This document shows, in pieces, positions 38,151 to 51,100 of a stretch of 64,000 nucleotides of DNA (position 1 is its first letter; each line of letters opens with the position of its first letter). The notes under the pieces are model-generated. The model saw nothing but the letters and a program-made list of their open reading frames with translations, was not told the origin of the DNA and searched no databases. A program made the translations under genes and the position numbers. This DNA comes from Trifolium pratense (lineage: Eukaryota; Streptophyta; Magnoliopsida; Fabales; Fabaceae): contig NC_060060.1 of NCBI RefSeq assembly GCF_020283565.1, forward strand, positions 14,012,001 through 14,076,000, in the 5' to 3' direction.

Positions 38151-39679
38151 TGGTGGTACTTATTCGCTCGAGATTTGTTATTCGGCATCTGTCCAAGATA
38201 CTGAATCTGAAATTCTAAATAAAAAAACATGCAAATAGAGTAAAAAATACACAAATAAAAAATCATGATAATAGTCATGATCGTATTTGATACTCGTAAA
38301 CTTTTGGTTATAACCACGTTGATATTTCTCTATTTAATGCTCTATTTTTCAAGACTATTTCTTCCACTATAGTCCATGATTTTGGACCAATTTATTACAA
38401 CTTCTATAGTTCAGGTGCAAAGTTTTCATCAGCTGGAGTCTTGATTATAACCATTATCTTGACCACCATCACCATTATCTTGAACAACCAAATTCTCTTG
38501 AACACCAGCATTTCCTAGGACTTCTAAATTTCAATTTTTATTTTCTTTATATCAAATAATAGTAATTTATTATTATAAACAATTTTGGTAATTTTTTGAA
38601 TTTTTCTTACACACATAAGTAAAATTTGCTCTAAAATTTTTGTAAACATTCCTTACTCATTTGTGACGGTAGGAAAAATCGCATTCTCAAATTTTATTTT
38701 GATAGTAGAAAAAAATCTCACTCAATTTTCTTCTCCAAATAATTTAATGGCTAGAAATTCACTTCTTAAAATGAATAGGTAAAAAATTTCAAATTCAAAC
38801 CCCAATCCCTAATAATGTAGTGTCTCTATCAAACGAACTATCACTTTCTCAATTTTAGAAAACATTTTATTGTGCGCATCAACAAGAAACCAATTACCCG
38901 CAAGAAAAATATTCAAATTCTAATTCTCTCATGGTTTACAAACAATTTTAAATTTCTTGAGTACTAAAAATCATTAATTTATCTATTGTAAAAAATAATT
39001 AATTTATTAGGTGTATAAAAAATGCATACTACACGAAACACAAGAAAAAAAAATAAAATGAAAAAACTTGAGGAGAAATTCAAAATTTTCATCCTCTCTT
39101 TCTTCAACCAAGATTATTTTACAAATTATACAATAAAAAAAAAAAGTTATTTGATAGATAGAATATATAAAACTTTTTTTTTATTAAGGAGAAGGTATAA
39201 AACATATGTAAATGCAATATGGGCTTAAAATTTGCAATATTTAACATACATAAGATTTATCCTGATATAATATAATATGAATGATTCAAAGAGTGACGAA
39301 TAAGGGACATGTATTTCTTACAATGTATATAAGTGGTTCGTGTATATAGTTGGTATAATTGTTTGTGATTAAAATGCATGACTCTTTAATATTTATTTAT
39401 TTTTAATTTAACATTAATGATATATTAATTGTGTTTTTTTTTTCTTCAATTAATTAGTAATAAAATATGCATTCATCGAGGTATATTATGGTTTCTCTTT
39501 GTTATTTGGTTCTAGCAAGTTGTAAGGACTAGTTTATTAGCAGAAGTTAAGTTACTTTTTTTTTTTTCTTATTATAATATGTACATCGTATGAAGAAAAC
39601 AAAGTGAACCTTTATAGAACATGAAAAAAAATATGCGAGCATACTTGAACAAATTTGAAACTAGGACAAAAGGATACAA
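38151..39679. other. Intergenic AT-rich DNA
   Basis: No gene, RNA or bounded element is seen. The ORF at 39022-39228 is Lys/Ile-rich low-complexity sequence. Confidence 0.5.
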
Positions 39680-39776
39680 TTTGGAATTTTTTTTTTTTCT
39701 ATCCCAACAATTGTCCATCCACCCCAACATTAATTTTGAATGGACGAATTTGCCCTCATATATGTCTGCAAAAAAA

Positions 39777-40065
39777 AATTTGGTTACCGGAACACTTTGG
39801 AAAAAAGTGTTCTGGTATGTCAATTTTTTTTTTGTTACCGGAACACTTTGGAAAGTGTTCAAGTATATAAAATTTTTCTAAATTTTTTTTGTTACCGGAA
39901 CACTTTGTAAAAAAATGTTCAGGTATGTAAAAAAAAATTTTTGATTACCGGAACACTTTTGAAAAAGTGTTCAGGTATGTAATTTTTTTTTTTTTTACCG
40001 AAAAAACTTTAGAAAAAGTGTTCAGGTATATAATTTTTTTTTTTAAGTGTGTTCCGATATGTATC
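39777..40065. repeat. Tandem repeat with hairpin units
   Basis: Five to six units of about 50-60 bp contain TTACCGGAACACTTTGGAAA, a spacer, GTGTTCAGGTATGTAA and a T tract. AACACTTT and AAAGTGTT within a unit are complementary. Confidence 0.85.
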
Positions 40066-40084
40066 TTTTTTTTTTTTGTTGTTA

Positions 40085-40194
40085 CCTGCACTTCCCAAAC
40101 TTCTCAAAGGAAGACCAATGAAACCGACAATCGAACTCCTGAGAAGATTAGAAGCGGCAACTGAACCAGCAAGAGATACAGAAGAGGAAGCCAT
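40085..40194 (-). pseudogene. Exon-like segment encoding a probable transit peptide
   Basis: On the minus strand an ATG at 40194 opens MASSSVSLAGSVAASNLLRS, rich in Ser and Ala and poor in acidic residues, as in plastid transit peptides. It runs to LRSLGSAG and a good donor, GTGCAG|GTAACAAC. No continuing exon is seen on the minus-strand downstream side, which is filled by the tandem repeat. I infer a 5' exon captured from a nuclear gene for a plastid protein. It could also be the true first exon of a gene whose rest has decayed. Confidence 0.5.
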
Positions 40195-40800
40195 ATTTCC
40201 TCACCACAGTCCTTCAAACTCAATCTCACAAATCACCAAAATCTAAAATCACAGAAAAATATCACTACTATTGTCTAATTATATAATAAGGAGTGTAAAA
40301 ATCAAGACTTTACATCCATCCAAACATAAAAAATGAAACTTTAAACAACCCCATTAACTCAATTAAGTTTAATTTCAATAAAATCATAGTGACAATGATT
40401 AAAAATTAACAAAATCCTATAATGCAAAAAGGGGCCATTCGTGAAAAAAGTTGATAAAATTGATGAAAATGAAGTGAATAATGTAATTGAAGCAAAATGG
40501 TATAAGAAAATTACCAGTAAATTCGAAAATCAAGATCCAAAAAAGGAGAAAGAGAAAGTAAAGAATGAATGAAAGAACGAGAAAGAGATGTTGAAATAAT
40601 TATAAGGATCCTGTAGCTTTGTGGAGATCGTCAATGAAGAGAAAAGAAAGAAGGAGTTGTTAATAACTTAATATTGTTGGGGTGAAGGGATCCATACCGG
40701 AACACTCTAAAGTGAAAAAAAAAAATCATAAAATATAAGAGTAGAATAGGAATATTTTAAAATATGTTGGGGTAAAGTGATAAATGTAGGAGTAAGAAAA

Positions 40801-41690
40801 AAAAAATTCATTGAAAATCGCTCTTATAACCCCCGCATTATTCCCAAGCTCCTCAGATATTCGAAATTACCCTTTAGTGTTGTTCGGAAGTTACAATCGA
40901 AATTTACCAACATTGATTTTTTATTTTTTATTTTTAATTTTTTACGAGTTTCGGAAGTTAGGAACATAGAATGATTTGGAACGTAACTTCAGAAAATTAC
41001 CAACAACAATTATATGATATTGTACAAAGAAAACAAAAAGAATTTATATGATATTTGTATAATGGACATATTTTTAACTTGGAGAATAAGCTTAACTATT
41101 CTCAAATTTGAGTTAATATGAAGAATATGTCTAACTAGTCTAACTTTGAGGGGACATTAGTCTAATTTTGTTGATCGTAACCTATATATGAGTACATTTC
41201 GAAAGATACGATCTAAAACTTATTGATTTCGGAAATCATAGCATTTCAAACTCAAAAAAAGTATCTTCACGTTTTGCACTATATTGGTGTCATTCAAAAC
41301 GTAGAATCCAAAATTAAGTGAGTTCGAGAGTTATCTGTTGAAAAAAGTTTTTTTAAAAAATTATGGATTATTTATATGATATTAGTTTTCAATCAACAGT
41401 AAATTTTTAAAAATTCGTATTCGTTATAATAATATTCACGACTTGTGCATGGTGAAAGACTTAACGAGGTCTTTCACCTCAGACTTGGCCACATATAAGG
41501 TCTGTTTGGCAAGACCATCAAACTGACTTATAGCTTATAAGCTAAAAAAAGACATGTTTGGTAACAGTCTTTATAACACACGCTTATAGCTTATTTTACT
41601 AACTTATAACTTATTTTTTAGACGTTATTTCAAGTAGTTCGTGAGCTTATAATTTAATACTTCTAAAATCAAATTTTAACCTTTATAATG
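40801..41690. other. AT-rich DNA with a hAT-like MITE end
   Basis: No gene is seen. From about 41500 the sequence has TTATAGCTTATAAGCTAA motifs typical of hAT-type MITEs. Related AGCTTATCAGTTATTCG-type sequence appears at about 45300, so the gypsy element and a SINE seem to have split this MITE. Boundaries are not resolved. Confidence 0.4.
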
Positions 41691-42140
41691 TGTTCTGGAG
41701 AACATTCAGAGGGGGTTGTATTATTGATATTGGATTAAATGATGTTACACAAGCTTTGACCAAAGAAAGGTCCATATGTGTGAGAATAGAGAAAAATGTA
41801 TATACGAATATCTCTGAGAATGAAATCGTTCCTTTCTCCTTCAAGATTCACTTATATTTATAGATGTACATGTAGGAGTGAAATTCCTAAAATACCACTC
41901 CACCTTCTCCAAAAAGCAAGGATAGTGGGCGGTTATTCTGAGATCATGGGCGGATCATGGAGATAGTGGAATGAAGCTTTGTTGGCCATGTTGTGAAGAT
42001 GGAGTTCATGACTGTCTTTTTCCCGCCTATTCCTTTTTTCCAATCCTTTGGGCTTGCATTTGATGGATCAGCTGCTATTTGGCCTTAACAAATCACCCCC
42101 TGGTCCATGGCCCGGTACACAGCCCCCCAAGCACGAGGCT

Positions 42141-42398
42141 TCAGGAAGGCGAAGTGCTTTTGATTGAAATCACTTGGCGATTATTATGCCTCGGCGTTGT
42201 TCTATGTCGCCTATTTGTTGCTGACTCATATTCTTTGTTTGCTTGTCGCCTTTCTTCACCAACCTTTCTTTTCCTCTGGGAAACCGGCTTAATCTTAGGC
42301 GAAACGGATAATTTATGTGTAATGACGCTTTCATCTATACCTGGCATATCAGAAGGCTTCCATGCAAACAGATCTACGTTCTCCTTCAAAATTTTCAC
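42141..42398 (-). pseudogene. Start of gypsy reverse transcriptase, truncated
   Basis: A short frame has NVDLFAWKPSDMPGIDESV, the segment that begins the RT region of gypsy polyproteins, and soon runs into the region next to the 3' LTR. The catalytic part of RT is missing. Confidence 0.75.
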
Positions 42399-43528
42399 GA
42401 TTCCCGCTTTGTCCGTTGGAGCAGCTCCCTTCCCAAATTTGTGGTTTGATGAGGTTCCACACCAATCTGTATTTGCTCCAACTCCTCTATTGGACTGACA
42501 CGCCTATCCTGGAACTCTTCTCTGGGATCCATATCTTCGGAATCCACCAAGTTTATTCCCTCTTGGATTGCGGGAGATCCTGATCGATAACCCGCGTTTT
42601 CACTAGGTATCTTGTGCTGAATCTTCAATCTCGATTCATGGCATCGTCTTGCCAGGAGTTGATCTCCCTTGATGGTTCCCACGCCACCATTGTCCAGAGG
42701 ATATTTCATTGACAAGTATAAGGTGGAAAGGACCGCGCCTAAAGCGTTGAAGGTAGACCTTCTAATGATGATATTGTAAGATGTGAATGGCGTCTTAACA
42801 GCTAAATATCGTACCTTAATTGTTTTGGCGTTTTCTTCTTCTCCAAAAGTTGTTAGGAGTGTTATATATCCCATAACTTCTACCTGCTCCCCTGAAAATC
42901 CCACTAAGGTTCCCTCGTACGGCTGTAACTGCTCCTCAGTCAACTGCATTACTTTGAAAGCTTCCCAATACATAACATCCGCCGAACTGCCAGAATCGAT
43001 CAAGACCCTTTTCACATCACAATTCAGAATTTGCACTTGAATGACCAAAGGATCATCATCGTGTGGGAATACTCCTTGACCATCCTTAGCTGTGAATGAT
43101 ATGTCTGGTACTGGCGAAGAGGATGTATTCCACACCAGATAGATTTCATGAGTTACGCTTCTAGCGTACCTCTTCCTAGCGTTGTTGGAGACGCCCCCTC
43201 CCGAGAATCCGCCTGCAATAGTATTTACTGCGATTCTCATCCTTGTTTGGCCCTCGTCACGCCCTGGCGGTTCTTTGGAGTCCTGTCTCTGGACCTTGGG
43301 CACGACGACTCGTCCTTGGGCGGCGTCGTCGATGAATTTTAGCAGGTGACCGCTCCTAATCAATTCTTCGATGAGATCCCTTAACCTGAAACACTTCTCT
43401 GTATCATGTCCCTTAGCCCTGTGATAGGCACACCAAGCGTTGTTGTTTGGTCCCAACATTATGGGCTTTCCTCTTGTTGGGGGAAGAGTTGTCATTCCTA
43501 TTGACAAAATTTCATGCAAAATATGCAC
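42395..43528 (-). pseudogene. Gypsy gag C-terminus and aspartic protease
   Basis: A 377-codon frame contains a CAYHRAKGHDTEKC cluster and a protease with VLIDSGSSADVMY. It has no stops, but upstream gag is in other frames. Confidence 0.85.
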
Positions 43529-43748
43529 CTTAGTTTCCTTTAGTGGGGTGTAGCTATCGTAAGGCTGATAATTTCTGACTCCTCGATCTTGCGGATATTG
43601 GTATGGTTTTTTATGCCGCTCCTACCACGATGATTCTTGGCGAGAGCTTTGTTTTTGAGGATGATGGTCTGGTCCCTTGATTCGCCTGCTAACATGCTCT
43701 TTTTCTTTGGCGTCTCTTATCCTCTTTTCAGCATTACTTTCCTCTCCT

Positions 43749-44467
43749 TTAATGTAGCATTATCTCCTGCATTGAGGTGGCAGGCTTTTGTGCCAAGGAT
43801 TCGTTGAAATATCCTGCTCTGAGGCCATTGTGAAATGCCGCTACGAACATTTCCTGGTTGGGATTTGAAACCTTAATAGTGGCCTCACTAAAACGTGCCA
43901 AGTATTCACGGAGCGACTCCGTGTAAGCCTGGCGTATTGAGAAAAGACTGGTGGATGTCACCTTGACATGCCTAGATCCTGCGAATTGTTGATGAACTTC
44001 TTATGAAAATCGGCGTAACTCTCAATGGAGTTCTTGGGAAGGTTCATGTACCAACGCAGCGCAACATCTTTGAAAGTTCCTGATAGTAACTTGCATTTTA
44101 AGTGTTCCGGGGCATTTACGATGGCAGTTTGCGTCCCAACGCCCATTAAATGCTCTACCGGATCTGTTTTTCCGTCGAAAGAAGGAAGGTGTGGCGCTTT
44201 GAAGCCATCTTGCACTTGTGTTTCCCAAAGGACTTGGGCCAAGGGTTGAGAATCTACCATGGCTACACCTTCTTCCTCTTGAGCGGCTAATCTCGCCTTC
44301 TCATGCTCTTGCGCCTTGTCCTCCTCAAAAGTTGCCATTTGCCTTTGGAGGCGTTGAATCTCTTGAACGGCGGCTTGCAAGGTGGTAGCATGATTGTTGG
44401 CGTTTTCTCCAGCCATGTGAAAAAGTTTTTGCTGTGCGGTTTCAAACTTTGTAAACTTGAGGCCCAT
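43749..44467 (-). pseudogene. Gypsy gag N-terminus, frameshifted
   Basis: Two overlapping frames (44467-43958 and 43961-43749) contain the retrotransposon gag core with LPSFDGKTDPVEHL, DVALRWYMNLP and YTESLREYLARF. A frameshift near 43960 separates them, and the region to 43529 is also out of frame. Confidence 0.85.
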
Positions 44468-45324
44468 GAATCGTTTTACCGGGCCCCACGGTGGGCGCCA
44501 AACTTAGACCAAAGAAAGGTCCATATGTGTGAGAATAGAGAAAAATGTATATACGAATATCTTTGAGAATGAAATCGTTCCTTTCTCCTTCAAGATTCAC
44601 TTCTATTTATAGATGTACATGTAGGAGTGAAATTCCTAAAATACCACTCCACCTTCTCCAAAAAGTAAGGATAGTGGGCGGTTATTCTGAGATCATGGGC
44701 GGATCATGGAGATAGTGGAATGAAGCTTTGTTGCCCATGTTGTGAAGATGGAGTTCATGGCCGTCTTTTTCCCGCATATTCCTTTTTTCCAATCCTTTGG
44801 GCTTGTATTTGATGGATCAGCTGCTATTGGGCCTTAACAAATCACCCCCTGGTCCATGGCCCGGTACATAATGTATTATTTATTATCATTTAAAATAAAA
44901 TAGATAAATGTTTGTTTCAACATTGCTACTAATCTCGCATAGTAGCTTTTTATGCTATATTGATTTGACGAAGGCTTTAATAATCTAAGGTAAAATATGC
45001 ACCTTATGTTTATTTTGTTTTTCATTTTATCAATTTATAGCGTAAAATAGGCTTTAAGTAGATTATGATTTTTGAGTAAAAAAAAAAGTAGATTATGATT
45101 TTATAGATAAAATAAAATTTAAACATATACAAGTTAATTTAATAATAATAATAATAATATATAAGAGATATATTACATTAATAAATTTAAATTATTATCT
45201 TAAATATCAATTTTATTATTAATTAAAAATGTCATTTTATGTCGTTTTATATTTATCAGGTAGTTGAACCGTTAATTTTATCAAATATTCCAATTAACTT
45301 ATCAGTTAGCTTATCAGTTATTCG

Positions 45325-45475
45325 TTATTTTTTTGTTTCCACCACCAGTTTAATCTGATTCGGGGTTAATTCTGATATCAAGTAATTTCAGCCCCTCCCA
45401 ATCGCAGTTACGGGGATCAAACCGTGGTCCTTCTTGCCAAGTTCAGCACCAATCACCACTAAACCAACTAACGAT
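45325..45475 (-). mobile_element. tRNA-derived SINE, related to 24360-24506
   Basis: The reverse complement reads GTTAGTTGGTTTAGTGGTG, then a B-box-like ACGGTTTGATCCC. AGTTATTCG flanks at 45316-45324 and 45476-45484. It is more diverged than the copy at 24360. Confidence 0.8.
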
Positions 45476-45569
45476 AGTTATTCGCTAGTTTTACATATTT
45501 CATATTAAGTTAGTAGCCCACAGAGTGTAATGGTAAATTTTTCATTTTTTTTCTTGAGAAAAAATGTTA

Positions 45570-45857
45570 CTCCCTCCTGTCCTTTTTATAAGGAACAATT
45601 TGGAAAAAAAATTTGGTCTTTTTTATAAGAAACAATCATTAAATTTATTCTTACAATTCCATTTTTACCCTTATTAAATTGTATTCATTCCAAAGTTATG
45701 CATTAATTAGAGTGATATATTCCCTAAGGATAAATTAATACTCCAAGGTTAGTTTTGGAATAAATTGTAAAATTTTAGAATTTTTATTAAGAAAGATAAG
45801 GTTTCTTGGTATGTGTGTTTTTTCCAAAGTGTTCCTTATAATAAGGACCGGAGGGAG
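45570..45857. mobile_element. Stowaway-type MITE
   Basis: The termini CTCCCTCCTGTCC and (complement) CTCCCTCCGGTCC lie between TA dinucleotides at 45568-45569 and 45858-45859, as for Tc1/mariner-type MITEs. No coding content. Confidence 0.85.
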
Positions 45858-46269
45858 TATTCACCCAAATTGTTATACCACTAATATAACTAGAACTTTG
45901 ACCCATGCGGTGCATGGGTCTAATTAGGTGTAATATGTAAAAATAAAAAATAAAATACAAAAATTCTAAGAGCATTTTCAATAAGAGTAGTATAGGGAAT
46001 TTCATGGACTAATTATTCTATATTTGTTTATGTGCTTATTTTATATTTTATATAATTTTGGAACCCCATAGTTTTGTTTACTTATTAAAAAAAAAATTGT
46101 TGATAACTAAAGGTTAAAAAATTGATGATAATTAAAGGTTAAAAAAAAATTAAAGACATAATCAAGAACATAAACTTAAGTAGACATCCATAAATAAATA
46201 AAAATTGTGATTAATTCCGCCGTTCAAATTTATTGAAAACAGGGTTAACATATTAGGATTCCTAAATTT

Positions 46270-46450
46270 TTTCATAATTGAAGCACATGTTTTAGCGGTT
46301 GAAAGGTTTTATTGTAAGTAAGGGATGCAGGTTCGATGACAATCTGTATTTTTTTAATATAAAGCTGCAATAAAAAGAAAGAGAAAATGAGAGGGGAAAA
46401 AATTTGGTTTAGGGTTAGCTTATGTTGGCAAGCTTATAATATAAGAGATT
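46270..46450 (+). repeat. SINE-like dispersed repeat, copy 1
   Basis: It has a B-box-like GCAGGTTCGATGAC and ends with AAGCTTATAATATAAGAGATT. A diverged second copy is at 46930-47115. Confidence 0.5.
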
Positions 46451-46929
46451 ATCGGTTTTTAATTGTTTAAATTGTGCAACGAAAATTGATGGTGCTTAAT
46501 TGTCGTATGAAATCTTTCCTATGAAAGTTGATGGAGCTTAACATTTTGTGGACATAATTTAAATCACAATTGGTCTGCTAGTGCATATTGTATCAATTGA
46601 TCATCAGTTAATATTAAATCTACAATGTTAAAATCAAAATAATGAATGTGATTAGTGACATGACTATGGTTGTGTTTGGTTGTATTGCAAAAAAAAAATG
46701 ATTTAGAAGAATTGAGTTTGATAATAACTTTCTAAATTACACGTGATAATAACTTTCCAAATCTCACATGATAATTATTCTCTAAATTTATGATCCGGTA
46801 GAAAAAAAATATTGATCACGAAAGACATAAAAATATTTCGTGATGAATAATATAGTCAACAATAATTTTGATATGATATACTTTTAAAATTGATGGTGCT
46901 TATCAATTATTGCACATAATTTTAATCAC

Positions 46930-47115
46930 AATTGATATACTTGCCATAATGGTTGGAAATATTGTCTTGCACTGAAGGGTTGCGGGTTCGAATCATAGTC
47001 AAGACAAAATTGTATTATTTTTTAATAAAAATTGCAAGATAAAATGGAGGAAAACAGGGAAAACAAATTAGGGTTTAAAGTTTGCTTGTGTATACAAGCT
47101 TATAATATAAAAGAT
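46930..47115 (+). repeat. SINE-like dispersed repeat, copy 2
   Basis: It has GCGGGTTCGAATCATAG (B box) and ends with AAGCTTATAATATAAAAGATT, collinear with copy 1 about 660 bp upstream. Confidence 0.5.
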
Positions 47116-48178
47116 TTGAAAATGGTGGGGTTATCCACCCAACCAAAATTTCAAGATGCAACCATCTTTGTGACCGTTAATTAAGTTTCAGTATTCAGAT
47201 CTAACGGCAGATACGAACCCATAGATGCTCATATATTGACCACGTCATAAGGCTCTCCATAGTAGTAGGCCACGGTAATATTAACCTCTAATTTAATCTC
47301 CACGTGTACCGATAACACATTCACTCCGGCACCGTTTTAGCGGAACCAATCCATCACTTCACCCTAAAGCCGCATTTGGAACACCACTAATTACAACAAG
47401 TGATTTTCTCCCAATTACGCATCGCTGTTCCAACCATTCAAACACGCCCTTACCTTAAGTTAAAAATAAAAAATGAATATTATTATTCCCCTTGTTGTTG
47501 CAGTCCCACACTAAACGCACGCGATCTTATAAAAAAGTTTAAAGCGAATTCGAATTTGGATCTTAATTTTCATTCTGTTCTTCGATCTTCTGATCCAGGT
47601 ACATCTTCTTCTCTTTCTCTTCTTCATTTTCTTCGCAGAGAAAGTGCGAGAAAATTTCAATAACTAACTTTACATAACTATTTTAGCGGGAAACTGGTTT
47701 TTCTGTTCGATTAGATCAATTTAGTTTGGATTTGAATGATTCGAAGTTAGTGTTGTTGCTTTGGTTGATCCGTGAAATCGTAGATAGCTTAAACGGTAAA
47801 TTGAGATTTTAATAATTGATGATTGATCGTGATTCGTGAATGTAGTTTAGTTGGAATTGTTAATAATTTGAATGATTAGTGTTCGTTGCTTCGGTTGATT
47901 GATCCATGAAATTGTAGATAGCTCAAACGGTAAATTGAGATTTAAATATTTGATGATGATAATCGTGAATGTAGTTTAGTTCGAATTGTTAATTTGAATG
48001 ATTAGTGTTTGTTGCTTTGGTTGATCCGTGGATTTTTAGATAGCTCAAACGGTAAATTGAGATTTGAATTGTTGTTTGTTGATGATTAGTCGTGAATGTA
48101 GTTTAGTTGGAATTGGAATTGGAATTGTTAATTTGAATGGATAGTATTTGTTATTTTCAGTGAGTTGGAGTTTCAATA
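47116..48178 (+). promoter_or_regulatory. Promoter and 5' UTR with intron of the SAC phosphatase gene
   Basis: A probable 5' UTR exon ends at 47598 (GATCCAG|GTACATC) and resumes at 48161 (TTATTTTCAG|TGAGTTGG), giving a leader intron of about 560 bp. That intron contains three imperfect repeats with GCTCAAACGGTAAATTGAGA. An ACGTGT (G-box-like) motif occurs near 47302. The transcription start is not determined. The ORF at 47400-47663 is part of this leader and is not called. Confidence 0.55.
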
Positions 48179-51100
48179 ATGATGGAGAGAGCAGATTCTG
48201 TGCAGAAGCTGTACACGCGTATGCGACTATGGGAATTTCCTGATCAGTATGTGATTGAGCCAACAGATGGCTCTTCTGGTTCTTCTTTGGCTGTTAGCCG
48301 AGTTGATGGCTCCATGAAACTCATCGGTTAGTTTATTCAGTTTTTTTTTTATTCCACTGTGTTGGGCTTTTTCTGTAATTCATATTTGGATGATCCGTCA
48401 TTTTATTTTATTTTAATTTTTTTCTTTTGAATTTTTCATTTTATGTATTTTGCTTCTCCGTTGTTTTGCTTTGACAGATGAGGTTCCAGAGTGCAGCAAT
48501 CTGCGAGTCCCTAAGATTTATACAATTTTCGGTGTTGTTGGGATATTGAGGCTTTTGGCTGGTGAGCAATCTTAAGAGACACATGGCCATGTTTGATCTA
48601 ATGCAATTTTACATAAAGTGACTAAGTAGTGCCTGCGGAATGTTTGTACTTTGTATTGCTCGTTAAGTTTTAAATTTCCTCTGTATTGGCAAGGTTGATG
48701 TTCATCTTGATCTTTATGATTGTATAACAATGTGAGATGATGAGAGTAGGTTTTTTTTGGTTGAGTGGGTGGGGTGATTGAAGTTGGAATTGGGATATAC
48801 AACTAATGATAGACAAAAATTGATTTTGGCACATGAGTGGAGGCAAAGAATGAATAAAATATCAATGATGTTTGGTGCCCTATGGGTAAGGAAAATGAGG
48901 CGTTTTTTTTCTTCATTTATTTTTGTCAAAATCGGCATAGGGTTTAATGATCATGCTAGCCTTCTGCATTTATATATACTCCCTCCGTTCCGCATTACTT
49001 GCCGCTTTTGTAGATTTTTTTTGTTCCTATTTACTTGTCACTTTCAAATTTCAATACAACATTTATTATTGTTTTGTCAATAATGCCCTTAAGTATTTAA
49101 TGCAGAGAGAGAAATAGATGAAATGAAATAATAAATTATTAAGGGTAATATAGGAAAATGAGAAATAGTTTTATCAAAAGTAACAAAATTTATTGGTTGT
49201 ATTGGCTTGTGTAAAAAGTCCAAAAGCGACATGTATTAAGGAAGGAACGGAAGGAGTGTTTCTTTTAGTTCATTTATGTTCATGGCTTAAGCAGCAGGTC
49301 CTTGCTACCTTGTGTTTTAATTGCTTGTAATAGTGGTTTTGATATTGGCATCTAATTTATGTTCATGATTGTTTTGATATTGCCTTATTTTTCAAAAGCA
49401 CAGTTCAATTTTTAAAAATTATTTTGATGTTGCTAAATTTTATTATGCCCGTAGGATCATATTTGATGGTCATAACTGAGCGTGAATGCGCTGGATCTTA
49501 TTTGGGGCATCCAATTTTCAAAATTTTATCCATGAAGGTTTTTCCGTGTGATCATTCACTTAAAAGTACCCCTGCCGAACAGGTATATTTGCTACATCTC
49601 CACGTGTTTCCTATTTAATTCATAGTCCACTTCCAGTTTGGAACTCATATTTTTTGCATCATATTTGGCAGAAAAAGGCAGAGATGGAATTTTCTTCGCT
49701 GCTAAATGTTGCTGAGAAAACTCCTGGTCTGTTCTTCTCATATGAAACAAATTTAACTCTGAGGTGAACTTCTTTTGATATGTCTAGAAGTCTTTCATTT
49801 TTATTTGTCACTGGAATATGAATGGTTCTATTTGGATTCTAAAATTCACTGCCTTGTTCACATACATGTAAGCATATACAGACAATAAACTACCCATACA
49901 TTCCCAGTTTGATTGGCAGGCACGATCATGCAACCTGTAAACCTACAGACAACACAGTCCCCACCCCCCTATTTCTGTATTGTAGTGTGTAGAACTGTTA
50001 GCATGACATTTAGGACAACATTGCATCACTTTTTGACATTTTATGTCCAAGTATCAATCATTTATGTTTGAGAGATTCAGCTTACAAAAGATGCTTTCAT
50101 ACTACATGTTGAAAGATATCATAGATCATTGCATAGGAAGGGTGAATATTAGATACTTTAAGTACATTTATTAATTATTGCAAACCTCTAGACTGCTGAT
50201 ATCCGAGAAGAACTTTTGCAATGGCTTTCTTAGAGCTGCTGGTCATTGTAATCTTGATTAAAAGGAATTGATTTAGTGGTAATAATGGCATTAATATTAT
50301 GTTTTGCAGTGCCCAGCGGTTGAATGACCTGGGTGATGAGTCTAGGTTACTTCCTCTCTGGAGACAGGTATCTATTATCTTTTGTTTTACCATTGTCTTC
50401 CTAATTTACAGGCCATATCTTATTGTGTTTAAGCATTTTAGATTGAGAGAAAGTAAAGGGAAACAATAGGAAAGAGTGAGGAAATGATAAACCAAAGAGA
50501 GAGAAAACCAAAGTCTCTGTTGTGTGAAATCGATAAAAGGATTCACTTCAACTTTCAGTAACATTTTACATATATGTAAATTGAGCCTTGAGAAGTTCAA
50601 GGTAACTAAATCACCCTCCGGCCTTAATTATAAGCAAATCTCACTTTTTAGATTCATTGGATAACCAATGTATTTGGCCTTAATTGAGTCTAGATACATT
50701 GATAATCAAATGAATCTAAAAAGTGGAATTTGCTTATAATTAAGGACGGAGGGAGTAACTAACATAACAGAATATGTTACTACAATTATGAACTCCTATT
50801 GCTATAACATAGCATACTCTTATACTGATATTTTAGTTTGTTGCCGTTACACTAGTATACCACAGAGGGTGCTGATGCCTTGGTAGAAAACAAAATTCAT
50901 TGTTTCTTCTGGATAGTATTCCTGAGTGACATTCCTCATGTCTAGGCAATCAATGTCCACTCTGAATTGATTCCTTCTGCAATTTTTGGTTCCCCTTCCC
51001 CCCCTATTATTCTGCTCATTCTACCAAATTCTTGATCACAGGCAGAGCCGCGATTTCTATGGAACAATTATATGTTAGAAGTGCTCATAGATAACAAGGT

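Larger units (their letters stand above)
39680..40800. mobile_element. Inverted-repeat element carrying an exon-like segment
   Basis: The left part (a T tract, CTATCCCAACAATTGTCC, ACCCCAACATTAATTTT, then TTACCGGAACACTTTGG) is mirrored on the right: its complement reads a T tract, CTTACTCCTACATTTATC, ACCCCAACATATTTTAAA, then GAGTGTTCCGGTATGG. Similarity is moderate. The interior holds a tandem repeat and an exon-like segment. No target duplication was found, so the class (possibly Pack-type MULE) is uncertain. Confidence 0.5.
41691..44868 (-). mobile_element. Ty3/gypsy retrotransposon, internally deleted
   Basis: Two LTR copies (41758-42119 and 44507-44868, 362 bp each and about nine differences by eye) flank about 2.4 kb with gag and protease. 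On the minus strand the 5' LTR is followed by TGGCGCCCACCGTGGGGCCC (44500-44481), a primer-binding site type seen in Tat/Ogre-like elements. A purine tract TTGGGGGGCTG precedes the 3' LTR. TAATG occurs at 41686-41690 and 44869-44873, a possible target duplication if the element extends to 41691. Reverse transcriptase, RNase H and integrase are gone. Confidence 0.85.

Noticed and set aside
39777..40065. CRISPR-like array
   Set aside because: Spacers are T tracts, units vary and the context is plant repeat DNA; a minisatellite explains it. The same applies to 13746-14020.
42079..43342. Plus-strand ORFs across the gypsy element
   Set aside because: They are antisense to the gag/protease frames and are shadows of those.
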